NCBI GenBank assembly: GCA_934572355.1
Contig: CAKTKV010000052.1
Span: 1 to 9,906, forward strand
Length of the DNA: 9,906 bases
Direction of reading: 5' to 3'
From: an uncultured Oscillospiraceae bacterium
GTDB lineage: Bacteria > Bacillota > Clostridia > Oscillospirales > Oscillospiraceae
The notes beneath the pieces are model-generated. The model worked only from the letters and a program-made list of their open reading frames with translations, was not told the DNA's origin and ran no database searches. A program made the translations under genes and the position numbers. Shown piece by piece: positions 1 through 6,290 of this stretch; position 1 is the first letter of the stretch; each line of letters starts with the position of its first letter.

Positions 1-119
1 GACTTGATGCGGTCAAGGTCTGGGATCACGGCGCGGAACGTGCCCTCCGGGGTGTGGTTTCTGACGTATACGGAATAGATCACCTGATTCTGGAGCTTAC
101 GGTCGGTATTGACGGCCAT
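1..119 (-). CDS. alpha-amylase family (GH13) glycosidase, N-terminal fragment
   Basis: Partial gene running off the left edge; only the first 39 codons are present. The ATG at 119-117 follows an AGGAGG ribosome binding site 7 nt upstream, which fixes the start. The visible protein begins MAVNTDRKLQNQVIYSVYV and continues with an R-N-H-T-P-E-G-T-F pattern, then a V-I-P-D-L-D-R-I stretch. That combination is the typical opening of clostridial GH13 alpha-amylase/neopullulanase-type enzymes, where it forms the first strand and helix of the catalytic barrel. No signal peptide is visible, so a cytoplasmic enzyme acting on imported malto-oligosaccharides or glycogen is the likely role. The catalytic residues lie outside the window, so the exact specificity cannot be named. 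It has its own promoter and is probably not functionally tied to the rnf operon. Confidence 0.7.
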   Translation of the reverse strand, partial: MAVNTDRKLQNQVIYSVYVRNHTPEGTFRAVIPDLDRIK

Positions 120-176
120 GGTTCTGCCTCCTTCTATGGCTTTGTTGAGCGGATATATGTATTTACCCGCCAGTCA

Positions 177-205
177 ATGGTATTACAAAACGAGAAATAT
201 TTCAA
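177..205 (-). promoter_or_regulatory. predicted sigma-A promoter of the GH13 gene
   Basis: On the minus strand a TTGAAA -35 box (205-200) is followed by a 17-nt spacer and a TACCAT -10 box (182-177). The expected transcript start is near 170, leaving a leader of about 50 nt before the ATG at 119. The -35 matches consensus at 5 of 6 positions and the -10 at 4 of 6. The sequence is closely similar to the promoter upstream of the Sel1-repeat gene (22 of 29 bases identical), which supports both calls. Confidence 0.55.
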
Positions 206-255
206 TACAGTCGGGAGAAATCGCGATGATTTTCTCTGAGGTCTGCTTCAAAACG

Positions 256-3200
256 TCAGTCGAGCTCTGGTATTGTGGGATCGACAGGCATGTTGTAATA
301 CTCGGCGGCCTTGGCGGTGTCCTTCTCGACGCCGTCGCCGAGAGAGTACATGTCCGCTATAGCGCGTATTGCAGTCGGGGCGCCGTAACCTGCGGCCTCC
401 TCATAGTACTCAAGCGCCTTCAGCTTATCCTGCCTGACGCCGAGACCGTTAAAGTATATCTGGCCGAGACGTGTCAGACTGAACATGGTGGCATAGTCGT
501 TGCCAGAGTACAGAGCGCGCTCGTACCACTCCCGCGCAAGGCCGTAGTCCTTTTCGACGCCTATGCCCTTATAGTACATTTCGCCGATCCTAAAGCGTGC
601 GTATGCATTTTCAATCGCTCCCTTCTGGAGCCATTCAAGCGCCTTTGCATAATCCTGCTCCACGCCGTCACCGTCGTAATACAAAGAACCGATGAAGGCA
701 GCTGCATAGTCGTCGCCCATTTCATAGGCTTTAGTATACCATTCAAAGGCTTTCTCGTAATCATGGTAGTTATTTTTGTACGACTGGGCTACCGAGAAGA
801 CAGCGTCCACGCTGCCCGCGTCTGCCGCAAGCTTGTACCAATAAAGGGCGCTGTCGGTATTGCGGGTCATACCGTCGCCGTTATTGTACATTAAGGCTAT
901 TTTGCACATGGCCTCGGTACTGCCAAGCTCCGCTGCCTTTTTAAACCATTTCATGGCCGCGTCATAGTCATGCTCGGTAGTTCCCCAGGGTCCGATATAT
1001 TTGCCGCGCTCAACATCGCCGAGGGCGATCATCGCGTCGATGCTGCCTTCTTCGGCGAGCGGGAGGAGCAGCTCCTTTGCCTTGGCGAAGTCCTCGGCGA
1101 CGGCATTGCCGTCAAAGTAAGCGAGGGCGAGTGCAATGGTCGCGTCGTCGTCACCCTCCTCGGCGGCCTTTTGGTCGGCGAGGAACTGCTTTGTGACCTC
1201 AAGCCGGCTGCCGTCGGTATTGCCGCGCAGCTCGACGGCCTTTTCGTAGAGCTCGATCGCCTTATCAAAGCTCTGCTCGACGCCGAGGCCGTTTGCGTAC
1301 ATCCAGCCGAGATAGTTCATGGCGTAGGTATCATCACCGGAGGCGGCCTGTTCAAAGAACTTTGCTGCTTTGACGTAATCGACAGCACCGCAGCTGCCGA
1401 GATAGTGCAGTGTACCGGCAAGCTCCGCGCCGTCCGTGCTCCCGGCGGCAGCCGCCTGTTCGTACCATTTGAGCGCTTCGTTATAGTCCCGCGTGACGCC
1501 GTTTCCGTATTCGTACATGCGGCCAAACCGTACCATCGCATTGGTGCTGCCAAGTCCAGCAGCTTTTTCGTACCATTCGATCCCGAGAAGGACGTTCTTT
1601 TCCACACCGTCGCCGAAGCGGTAAGCGGAACCGAGAGCTATCATCGCGTCCGGGTCACCGGCGTCCGCACCCTTTTGGTACCACTCAAGCGCAGAGGCGT
1701 AATCGCGCCGGTCACTATAGATGGTGCCGATGAAGCGCATGGCCGCGGCATCGCCCGCGTCAAGCGCGGACTGATAAAGCGACATGGCCTTGTCCGTGTC
1801 TTGGGCGATGTAAGTGCCGTACTGGAGGAAGCGGCCAAGCTTGAGCATCGCCGAGGTATCGCCCTTGGCGGCAAGCGCGGAATACCCGGCCATTTCCTCG
1901 GTGGCCTGAAGCGCGGGGGCGGCCTCGGTGTTCCCGCCGTCGAGGGACTTCTGATACAGGGCCTTCGCCTTATCAAAGTCCTGCGCGGTACCGAGCCCGC
2001 TTGCGTACTGGAACGCGCAGTTGTACATGCCATAGATATTGCCGGTGTCTGCGGAGCGGCTATACCACAGGAAGGACTTGCCATAGTCCGTGTCCGTTCC
2101 GCGGCCGTAATAGTAGAGGTCGCCAAGGCCGTTCATCGCGTCGCCGTCACCGGCTTCGGCGGCTTTCGTGTAAAGCTCAAGGGCTTTGCCGTAATCCTGC
2201 GCGACGCCGTAGCCGTTTGCGTAGAGATCCGCGAGCTCAAGCTGCGCGCCGACAGAATCAGCATTGCCGAGCTCCGCGGTCTTTTCAAGGTTCTCCGCGG
2301 CTTCAACGTAGCTGCCAAGGCTCTTGAGGCTCATGCCGAGGCCATAATAAGCGTCGCTTATGCCGCGCTCGACAGAGGTTCTGAAGCATTCGACAGCGCG
2401 GCGCATATTGCCATTTTCAAAGTATCTCCAGCCAAGGCTCAGAAGTGCGCCGCCGTCCCCGGACTGCGCGGCTTCGGTATAGAGCTGCTGCGCCTTATCC
2501 CTATCCTGCGCAACGCCCTGACCGTTATCATACAAGGCGGCGAGGGCGACCTTGGCTTCAACGGCGTCATTGCCGCCAAGCTCCATAGCGCGGCTCAGAT
2601 ACGAAAAGGAATTTTCATAATCCTCAACGTCGCCATAGGCAAGGCCGAGAGCAAAGCAGGCATCGTCAATGCCGCGCGCTTCCGCTTGCAGGAACAGCTC
2701 TATCGCGCCGTCATAGTCGCCCTCACTGTAGCGCTGCCAACCGAGACTGAGGATGAAGCCGCCGTTTCCGGACTGCACAGCCTCAGCATAGAGCAACTGC
2801 GCCTTCTCCGCGTCGCGCTCGACGCCGAGGCCGTTTTCGTACATGGAGGCAAGATCCATCACGGCGTCGCCAACGCCCGCGTCGACGGCCATGGTGAGGT
2901 ATTCGAGAGCCGCGTCATAGTTCTTGAGGTCGAGGGAGCACAGGCCGTAGCCGTAATAGCCGTCGGCATTATCGATATCGGCGGCCTGTTTGAACCAAGC
3001 CGCAGCCTTTTTGAGGTTATCGCTGCCGCCGAGGGTGCGGTAGTGCCAGCCAAGAGAGACCATGCCCCAAGCGCTGCCCTTTTCGGCGGCTGCCTCATAG
3101 AGCGAGACGGCCTTTGACGTGTCCTGCTCAACGCCGAGACCATTGTCATACAGGTTTGCAAGGCCGCACAGCGCGTCGGGCGTGCGGTCGTTATCCATTT

Positions 3201-3687
3201 CGATGCCGGTGTTATAATACTCGACGGCCTTTTCATAGTCGCCCAGCGCCTCGCAGCACACCGCAAGGCCGGTATAGACGTCCTCGCAGCCCATGGCCTG
3301 AGCCTGCTCAAAATATGAGAGCGCGGCTTCTGGGTCGGAGTCTGTGCCCTCGCCGTCATAGGTACACCAGCCGAGGTTCAGCATTGCCCACATGTTGCCC
3401 GCGTCGGCGGCTGTTCTGTATAGCTCGACCGCCCGCGCGGAGTCCTGCTCGGTGCCGCTGCCGTAACGGTAGCAGTCGCCAAGCAGAGTGAGAATATCGG
3501 CATTGTCGGAATTCTCGTATTTTTTCAGCAGGTGGTAGGCCGCGTCATAGTCGCCCTCGTCATAGTAAAGGGTGCAGGCCTTGTCGTAGTCCTCCTCCGG
3601 CGACGCGCCGCAGCCGCCGAGAGAGAAGCTCAGCGCGCAGACCAGCGCAAGCGCCGTGAGCTTGCAGGCGTGAGAGTTTCGTTTCAT
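256..3687 (-). CDS. large Sel1-like/TPR repeat lipoprotein
   Basis: A 1143-residue predicted lipoprotein. The N terminus is a lipoprotein signal: basic MKRNSHACK, a hydrophobic segment (about residues 10-23) and lipobox L-G-G-C with Cys26 as the lipidated residue. The protein should therefore sit on the outer face of the membrane. From about residue 31 to the end it is roughly 30 helical repeats of 32-40 residues with the Sel1 signature (A-M-x-x-L-G-x-x-Y-x-x-G-x-G-V-x-x-D-x-x-K-A), mixed with shorter TPR-like units lacking the G-x-G-V loop. No enzymatic domain is visible. Such repeats normally form protein-binding superhelices, so a scaffold or partner-binding role is inferred; the partner is unknown. 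The ATG at 3687 is preferred over the one at 3693 because AGGGG lies 8 nt upstream of the former and only 2 nt from the latter. It has its own promoter downstream of the rnf operon terminator. Composition is strongly acidic, as expected for an exported Sel1 protein. Confidence 0.88.
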   Translation of the reverse strand: MKRNSHACKLTALALVCALSFSLGGCGASPEEDYDKACTLYYDEGDYDAAYHLLKKYENSDNADILTLLGDCYRYGSGTEQDSARAVELYRTAADAGNMWAMLNLGWCTYDGEGTDSDPEAALSYFEQAQAMGCEDVYTGLAVCCEALGDYEKAVEYYNTGIEMDNDRTPDALCGLANLYDNGLGVEQDTSKAVSLYEAAAEKGSAWGMVSLGWHYRTLGGSDNLKKAAAWFKQAADIDNADGYYGYGLCSLDLKNYDAALEYLTMAVDAGVGDAVMDLASMYENGLGVERDAEKAQLLYAEAVQSGNGGFILSLGWQRYSEGDYDGAIELFLQAEARGIDDACFALGLAYGDVEDYENSFSYLSRAMELGGNDAVEAKVALAALYDNGQGVAQDRDKAQQLYTEAAQSGDGGALLSLGWRYFENGNMRRAVECFRTSVERGISDAYYGLGMSLKSLGSYVEAAENLEKTAELGNADSVGAQLELADLYANGYGVAQDYGKALELYTKAAEAGDGDAMNGLGDLYYYGRGTDTDYGKSFLWYSRSADTGNIYGMYNCAFQYASGLGTAQDFDKAKALYQKSLDGGNTEAAPALQATEEMAGYSALAAKGDTSAMLKLGRFLQYGTYIAQDTDKAMSLYQSALDAGDAAAMRFIGTIYSDRRDYASALEWYQKGADAGDPDAMIALGSAYRFGDGVEKNVLLGIEWYEKAAGLGSTNAMVRFGRMYEYGNGVTRDYNEALKWYEQAAAAGSTDGAELAGTLHYLGSCGAVDYVKAAKFFEQAASGDDTYAMNYLGWMYANGLGVEQSFDKAIELYEKAVELRGNTDGSRLEVTKQFLADQKAAEEGDDDATIALALAYFDGNAVAEDFAKAKELLLPLAEEGSIDAMIALGDVERGKYIGPWGTTEHDYDAAMKWFKKAAELGSTEAMCKIALMYNNGDGMTRNTDSALYWYKLAADAGSVDAVFSVAQSYKNNYHDYEKAFEWYTKAYEMGDDYAAAFIGSLYYDGDGVEQDYAKALEWLQKGAIENAYARFRIGEMYYKGIGVEKDYGLAREWYERALYSGNDYATMFSLTRLGQIYFNGLGVRQDKLKALEYYEEAAGYGAPTAIRAIADMYSLGDGVEKDTAKAAEYYNMPVDPTIPELD
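2263..3507 (-). repeat. four-copy triplet super-repeat inside the Sel1 protein
   Basis: Residues 61-166, 167-271, 272-372 and 373-475 each consist of three repeats in the same order. First comes a canonical Sel1 unit with the G-x-G-V/T loop. Next is a unit that in all four copies carries L-G-W near its start. Last is a short TPR-like unit of about 32 residues centred on G-D-Y-like turns. The period is about 101-106 residues. After residue 475 this order is lost and ordinary Sel1 units follow. It was read by eye from the translated protein. Confidence 0.7.
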
Positions 3688-3695
3688 TGTCATGT

Positions 3696-3700
3696 CCCCT
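3696..3700 (-). promoter_or_regulatory. ribosome binding site fixing the Sel1-protein start
   Basis: AGGGG on the minus strand, 8 nt before the ATG at 3687. A second in-frame ATG at 3693 lies only 2 nt from this site, too close for initiation, so the downstream ATG is chosen. Confidence 0.65.
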
Positions 3701-3743
3701 GTCAGATTTTTGAATGATACATCCGTCAGTAAATGATGTGATT

Positions 3744-3772
3744 ATTTTATTACAAACAGGAAGATTTTTCAA
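3744..3772 (-). promoter_or_regulatory. predicted sigma-A promoter of the Sel1-repeat gene
   Basis: On the minus strand, TTGAAA (3772-3767), a 17-nt spacer and TAAAAT (3749-3744), each 5 of 6 to the consensus boxes. The transcript would start near 3737, leaving a leader of about 50 nt. It lies just downstream of the rnf terminator hairpin, so the Sel1 gene is likely its own transcription unit. Confidence 0.65.
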
Positions 3773-3787
3773 TACGGTGCATATAAG

Positions 3788-3825
3788 AACAGACCTGCCT
3801 CCATGACGGAAGCAGGTCTGTTTTT
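3788..3825. terminator. hairpin terminator after rnfA
   Basis: A 15-bp inverted repeat with one G-U pair (arms 3788-3802 and 3808-3822) encloses a 5-nt loop. For the leftward rnf transcript the stem is preceded by an A-run and followed by a modest T-rich stretch (TTCTTATAT). In the rightward direction the tail is a clean run of Ts, so the element may work in both directions. No rightward gene ends here, so its main job is probably to end the rnf operon between rnfA and the Sel1-gene promoter. Confidence 0.7.
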
Positions 3826-3842
3826 CAGTTTGCAAGAGTGGT

Positions 3843-4352
3843 TTACTTGAACGCGACGACGGCCATCGAAAGGATGCCGGCGGCGAGGAGCCGCACGGGG
3901 AAGCCGCGGAAGGCCGCGGGGACATATTTGTCATCAATCTTCGTCTCGACCCCGGCAAAGAGCAGCAGGGCGACGGTGAAGCCAAGACCCGCGCCAAGTG
4001 CGGAAGCCGTGGCTTCTGCAAGGCCGCTGCCGGCGGCGTTTGCGCAGGTGCCGAATACGACGCCGTTGAGGGCGATGAGCAGGTACTTATCGGTGAAGAA
4101 GTGGCCGATAACGGAGGCCGCGATCAGCACCCAGAGCGCTGCGACAAAGGTCGAATACACCCCGAGGCTAATACCGGCGGTGCAGAGCGCTGCGACGAGC
4201 GTGACCGCCGCGACGGCAAGGCCGTACTTTGCAAGCGCCTTCGCGCTGCCCTTCGCGCCAAGCGCGGGGGTGATGCCGAAGAACTGCTCCAGAGCGACGT
4301 TATTCGCAAGCGCGCTGCCGATTATGATAAGCAGAAAGGTTTTGAAGTCCAT
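3843..4352 (-). CDS. rnfA: RnfA-like membrane subunit lacking cluster cysteines
   Basis: A 169-residue integral membrane protein, about six hydrophobic segments, of the RnfA/NqrE family. Family marks are N-N-V-A-L near residue 17, F-F-G-I-T-P at 24-29 and V-P-A-A-F-R-G at 144-150, which matches the RnfA C-terminal motif. In canonical RnfA a cysteine in the L-G-I/L-C-P motif and another in T-T-N-C coordinate, with two RnfE cysteines, the intramembrane iron-sulfur cluster. Here they are Thr28 and Gly97 (N-G-V-V-F-G in place of N-C-A-V-L-G). Cys103 lies six residues further on and does not align. The protein is also about 20-25 residues shorter than usual, missing sequence in the middle. An AAGGAGG site lies 8 nt before the ATG, and the gap to rnfE is 3 nt. 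It is the last gene of the operon; rnfB, which normally follows, is absent. Family assignment is firm, but standard function is doubtful. Confidence 0.85.
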   Translation of the reverse strand: MDFKTFLLIIIGSALANNVALEQFFGITPALGAKGSAKALAKYGLAVAAVTLVAALCTAGISLGVYSTFVAALWVLIAASVIGHFFTDKYLLIALNGVVFGTCANAAGSGLAEATASALGAGLGFTVALLLFAGVETKIDDKYVPAAFRGFPVRLLAAGILSMAVVAFK

Positions 4353-4355
4353 CGT

Positions 4356-5000
4356 TTACGCCTCCTTCTTTTCGGCACAGGCCGAAATGATCGCGTCCGC
4401 AGTGCCGCCGAGAGCGGCAGTGCTCTTCTTGCTGACGGCGCTGACAACGGCCATGACGATCGCAAGCACGATGAAGCCGCCGGCGGGACTTGTGAGAAGG
4501 GAGACGCTGTGCGCTTTGAAGAACTCAAGCGTTATCCCGGCAAAGCTGCCCGCGCCGAAAATCTCTCTTATCGCGGCGGTGACAAAGAGCGCCGCAATGA
4601 AGCCGAGACCGGTAAGGAAGCTATCCTTGAGAGCTGCGCCGACGCTCTGCTGAGCTGCGCGCTCGGCCTCGGAGAAGATGAGCGCGTCAACGGCGAGGAG
4701 CGCGGCATAGACTCCGAGCATGTTATAGACCTTGGGCAGCCACGCGTTCAGAAGAAGCTGCGCCATGCTCGCAAAGCCCGCGACCAGCATGAACTGGGCG
4801 ATGAACAGAGTGTTCGCGGGAAGGAGCTTCTTAATAAGCGATGAGAAGAAGGACGCGAGCAGCATGACCGCAAGCGCGGTGACGCCAAGCGCGAGAGCCG
4901 GGAGCACGGCAGTAGTCGCCGCAAGCGCCGGGCATGCGCCGAGGAGCAGGACAAGCACGGGATTTTGCGCAATGGCTGCGCGGAGCTTATTTTCGTTCAT
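4356..5000 (-). CDS. rnfE: RnfE-like membrane subunit with one of two cluster cysteines
   Basis: A 214-residue multi-pass membrane protein of the RnfE/NqrD family, which pairs with RnfA as an inverted-topology dimer. Recognisable parts are L-L-G-A-C-P-A-L-A at 19-27 (family L-G-L-C-P-L-L-A), A-Q-L-L-L-N-A-W-L-P near 80-89, and A-I-R-E-I-F-G-A-G-S-F at 143-153, a strong RnfE signature. The first cluster cysteine is kept (Cys23). The second, in the family V-N-C-I-I-L-G-R-A-E-A motif, is replaced: the segment reads V-D-A-L-I-F-S-E-A-E-R, with Ala106 at the cysteine position and Asp for Asn. A single cysteine cannot hold the cluster alone, so the cluster is probably missing. The start ATG overlaps the rnfG stop by one base (TGATG), and GGAGGTG precedes it. 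Length is close to the usual family length. Confidence 0.87.
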   Translation of the reverse strand: MNENKLRAAIAQNPVLVLLLGACPALAATTAVLPALALGVTALAVMLLASFFSSLIKKLLPANTLFIAQFMLVAGFASMAQLLLNAWLPKVYNMLGVYAALLAVDALIFSEAERAAQQSVGAALKDSFLTGLGFIAALFVTAAIREIFGAGSFAGITLEFFKAHSVSLLTSPAGGFIVLAIVMAVVSAVSKKSTAALGGTADAIISACAEKKEA

Positions 5001-6289
5001 CAGCCTTCACCTCCGTTTTGATCGATCGCGCCAAAGGCCAGGAACACATCCGCAGTGGCGGCGGAGACGGCCTCAGAGGAGATCGTTGCGCCGGATATCA
5101 GAGCCTGATCGCCGTTCCAGCTGTCCCCGGTGATCCCGGCAAAGCCGGCCTTGTAATCGGATTCGTTCAGCTCATAGGCATTGAAGTAATCGCCCATAAG
5201 GATGAGCTCATCCGCCGTCATGGAGACGATAGCGCCGCTATCATCGAGCACGTAATAGAGGAGCATGGGCATGTTGCCATAGCCAAGCGGACGCGCGGCA
5301 AAGCCGTAATAGGTGCTGCCGCCGACGCTTATGCTGTAGGCATGAGAGACCGTGCCATAGAGCCCGTCGAGCGCGATGGGCGTGCACTCGGCACCGTCAC
5401 CGGCGAGCTTCGAGAGCTTCTTGATCTCCTTAGCGGAGCTATCCTCGATATTCGCCGCGGCATCGGTGGCCGCTTCCTCAAGAAGCGATGCGTCGACGCT
5501 CTCGGTGACGTCAGCGCCGTTCACGTCGTAAGCGTGCGCGGAGAGAGAATCGTTCACAAGCACGAGATAGCTGTTCTCGCCGACAGAGGCGATGTAGGCC
5601 GCGCCGACGCCGTTTGCGGAGTCGAGCGCCGCTGCGAGGCTGCCGCCGGAGAGCTCGCGCTCAGTGTACTGGGCGACGCCCTCGGTATTCGCCATGCCGG
5701 GGAAGAGGCTGGGCAGCAGCTCAAGCAGGATCTGGCTGTCGCTCTTGACACCGGCGGAGACGAGGGAGTTTGCGGTGAGCACGGCGAAGCCGTCCTCGAC
5801 GGCCTCCTTGAAGGCCTTGGAGGAATAGGTGACACCGGCGACAAGGCTCACGCCGCCGAGAGCGGAGTCCTGACCGAGATAGCTGTCGGGATAGTCCTCG
5901 CCGAAGTGCTTACTGTCAGGGAAAGCGTTGAGCTTGATGCCGGAAATTTTGCCCTCGCTGTCGACCGCCATCGTGAGCTCTATCGGCTCACCGGTATATC
6001 CCTTGGTGGTGGACAGGCGGATAACATAGCCGAGGCCGGAGGTCTCACGGTACAGACCCTGAACGGTTTCGGGCACGTCGGTAAGGGTCGAAGCCGCGGG
6101 ATCGGCCGCGTCATAGAGCGGCTCGAAATCCTGCGCGTCGGGCATGACCTCAAGCAGCGGCTCATAGACCGCGGCAGAGCCGTTGGCCGCGATGATGGGC
6201 GCGGTATAGGCGTTGACGCCGGTGATGCCGAGCATCATAACGGCGAAAATGAGCACAAGGACAATGACTGACTTTACGGTATTTTTCAT
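5000..6289 (-). CDS. rnfG: RnfG-like protein with two FMN-binding domains
   Basis: A 429-residue extracytosolic flavoprotein anchored by one N-terminal transmembrane helix (residues about 5-24). RnfG proteins are normally about 200 residues with one FMN attached to a threonine by ApbE. Here there are two FMN-binding-like regions. The C-terminal one (about 305-425) ends in a clear S-G-A-T-I-S-S motif with Thr402 as predicted acceptor. The first (about 76-172) ends in A-G-V-T-Y-S-S, with Thr154 at the equivalent place but Ala and Val replacing Ser and Ala, so its flavinylation is uncertain. A linker of about 130 residues, rich in acidic residues and alanine, lies between them. GGAGG sits 8 nt before the ATG at 6289, which is chosen over the upstream in-frame ATG at 6304 that would overlap rnfD. 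The gap to rnfD is one base. Confidence 0.85.
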   Translation of the reverse strand: MKNTVKSVIVLVLIFAVMMLGITGVNAYTAPIIAANGSAAVYEPLLEVMPDAQDFEPLYDAADPAASTLTDVPETVQGLYRETSGLGYVIRLSTTKGYTGEPIELTMAVDSEGKISGIKLNAFPDSKHFGEDYPDSYLGQDSALGGVSLVAGVTYSSKAFKEAVEDGFAVLTANSLVSAGVKSDSQILLELLPSLFPGMANTEGVAQYTERELSGGSLAAALDSANGVGAAYIASVGENSYLVLVNDSLSAHAYDVNGADVTESVDASLLEEAATDAAANIEDSSAKEIKKLSKLAGDGAECTPIALDGLYGTVSHAYSISVGGSTYYGFAARPLGYGNMPMLLYYVLDDSGAIVSMTADELILMGDYFNAYELNESDYKAGFAGITGDSWNGDQALISGATISSEAVSAATADVFLAFGAIDQNGGEG

Positions 6290-6290
6290 A

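Noticed and set aside
215..236. Small hairpin after the Sel1 gene as a possible terminator
   Set aside because: The stem is about 8 bp with a bulge and there is no T-run after it on the minus strand, so it is too weak to call. The end of the Sel1 transcript is left open.
970..3117. A 715-codon open frame on the plus strand opposite the Sel1 gene
   Set aside because: It is the antisense frame of a GC-rich repeat gene in which stop codons are rare. Its protein has no recognisable family, no good ribosome binding site was seen, and the minus-strand frame has clear Sel1 repeats and a lipoprotein signal.
3843..4352. RnfA Cys103 as a replacement cluster ligand
   Set aside because: It lies six residues beyond the aligned ligand position, and with only RnfE Cys23 beside it there would still be just two ligands. 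It is kept as a point to check, not claimed.
4934..6271. A 445-codon plus-strand frame opposite rnfG, and a 391-codon one at 7303-8478 opposite rnfC
   Set aside because: Both lie antisense to genes with firm family motifs and show low-complexity, charged or valine-rich translations typical of antisense frames in GC-rich DNA.
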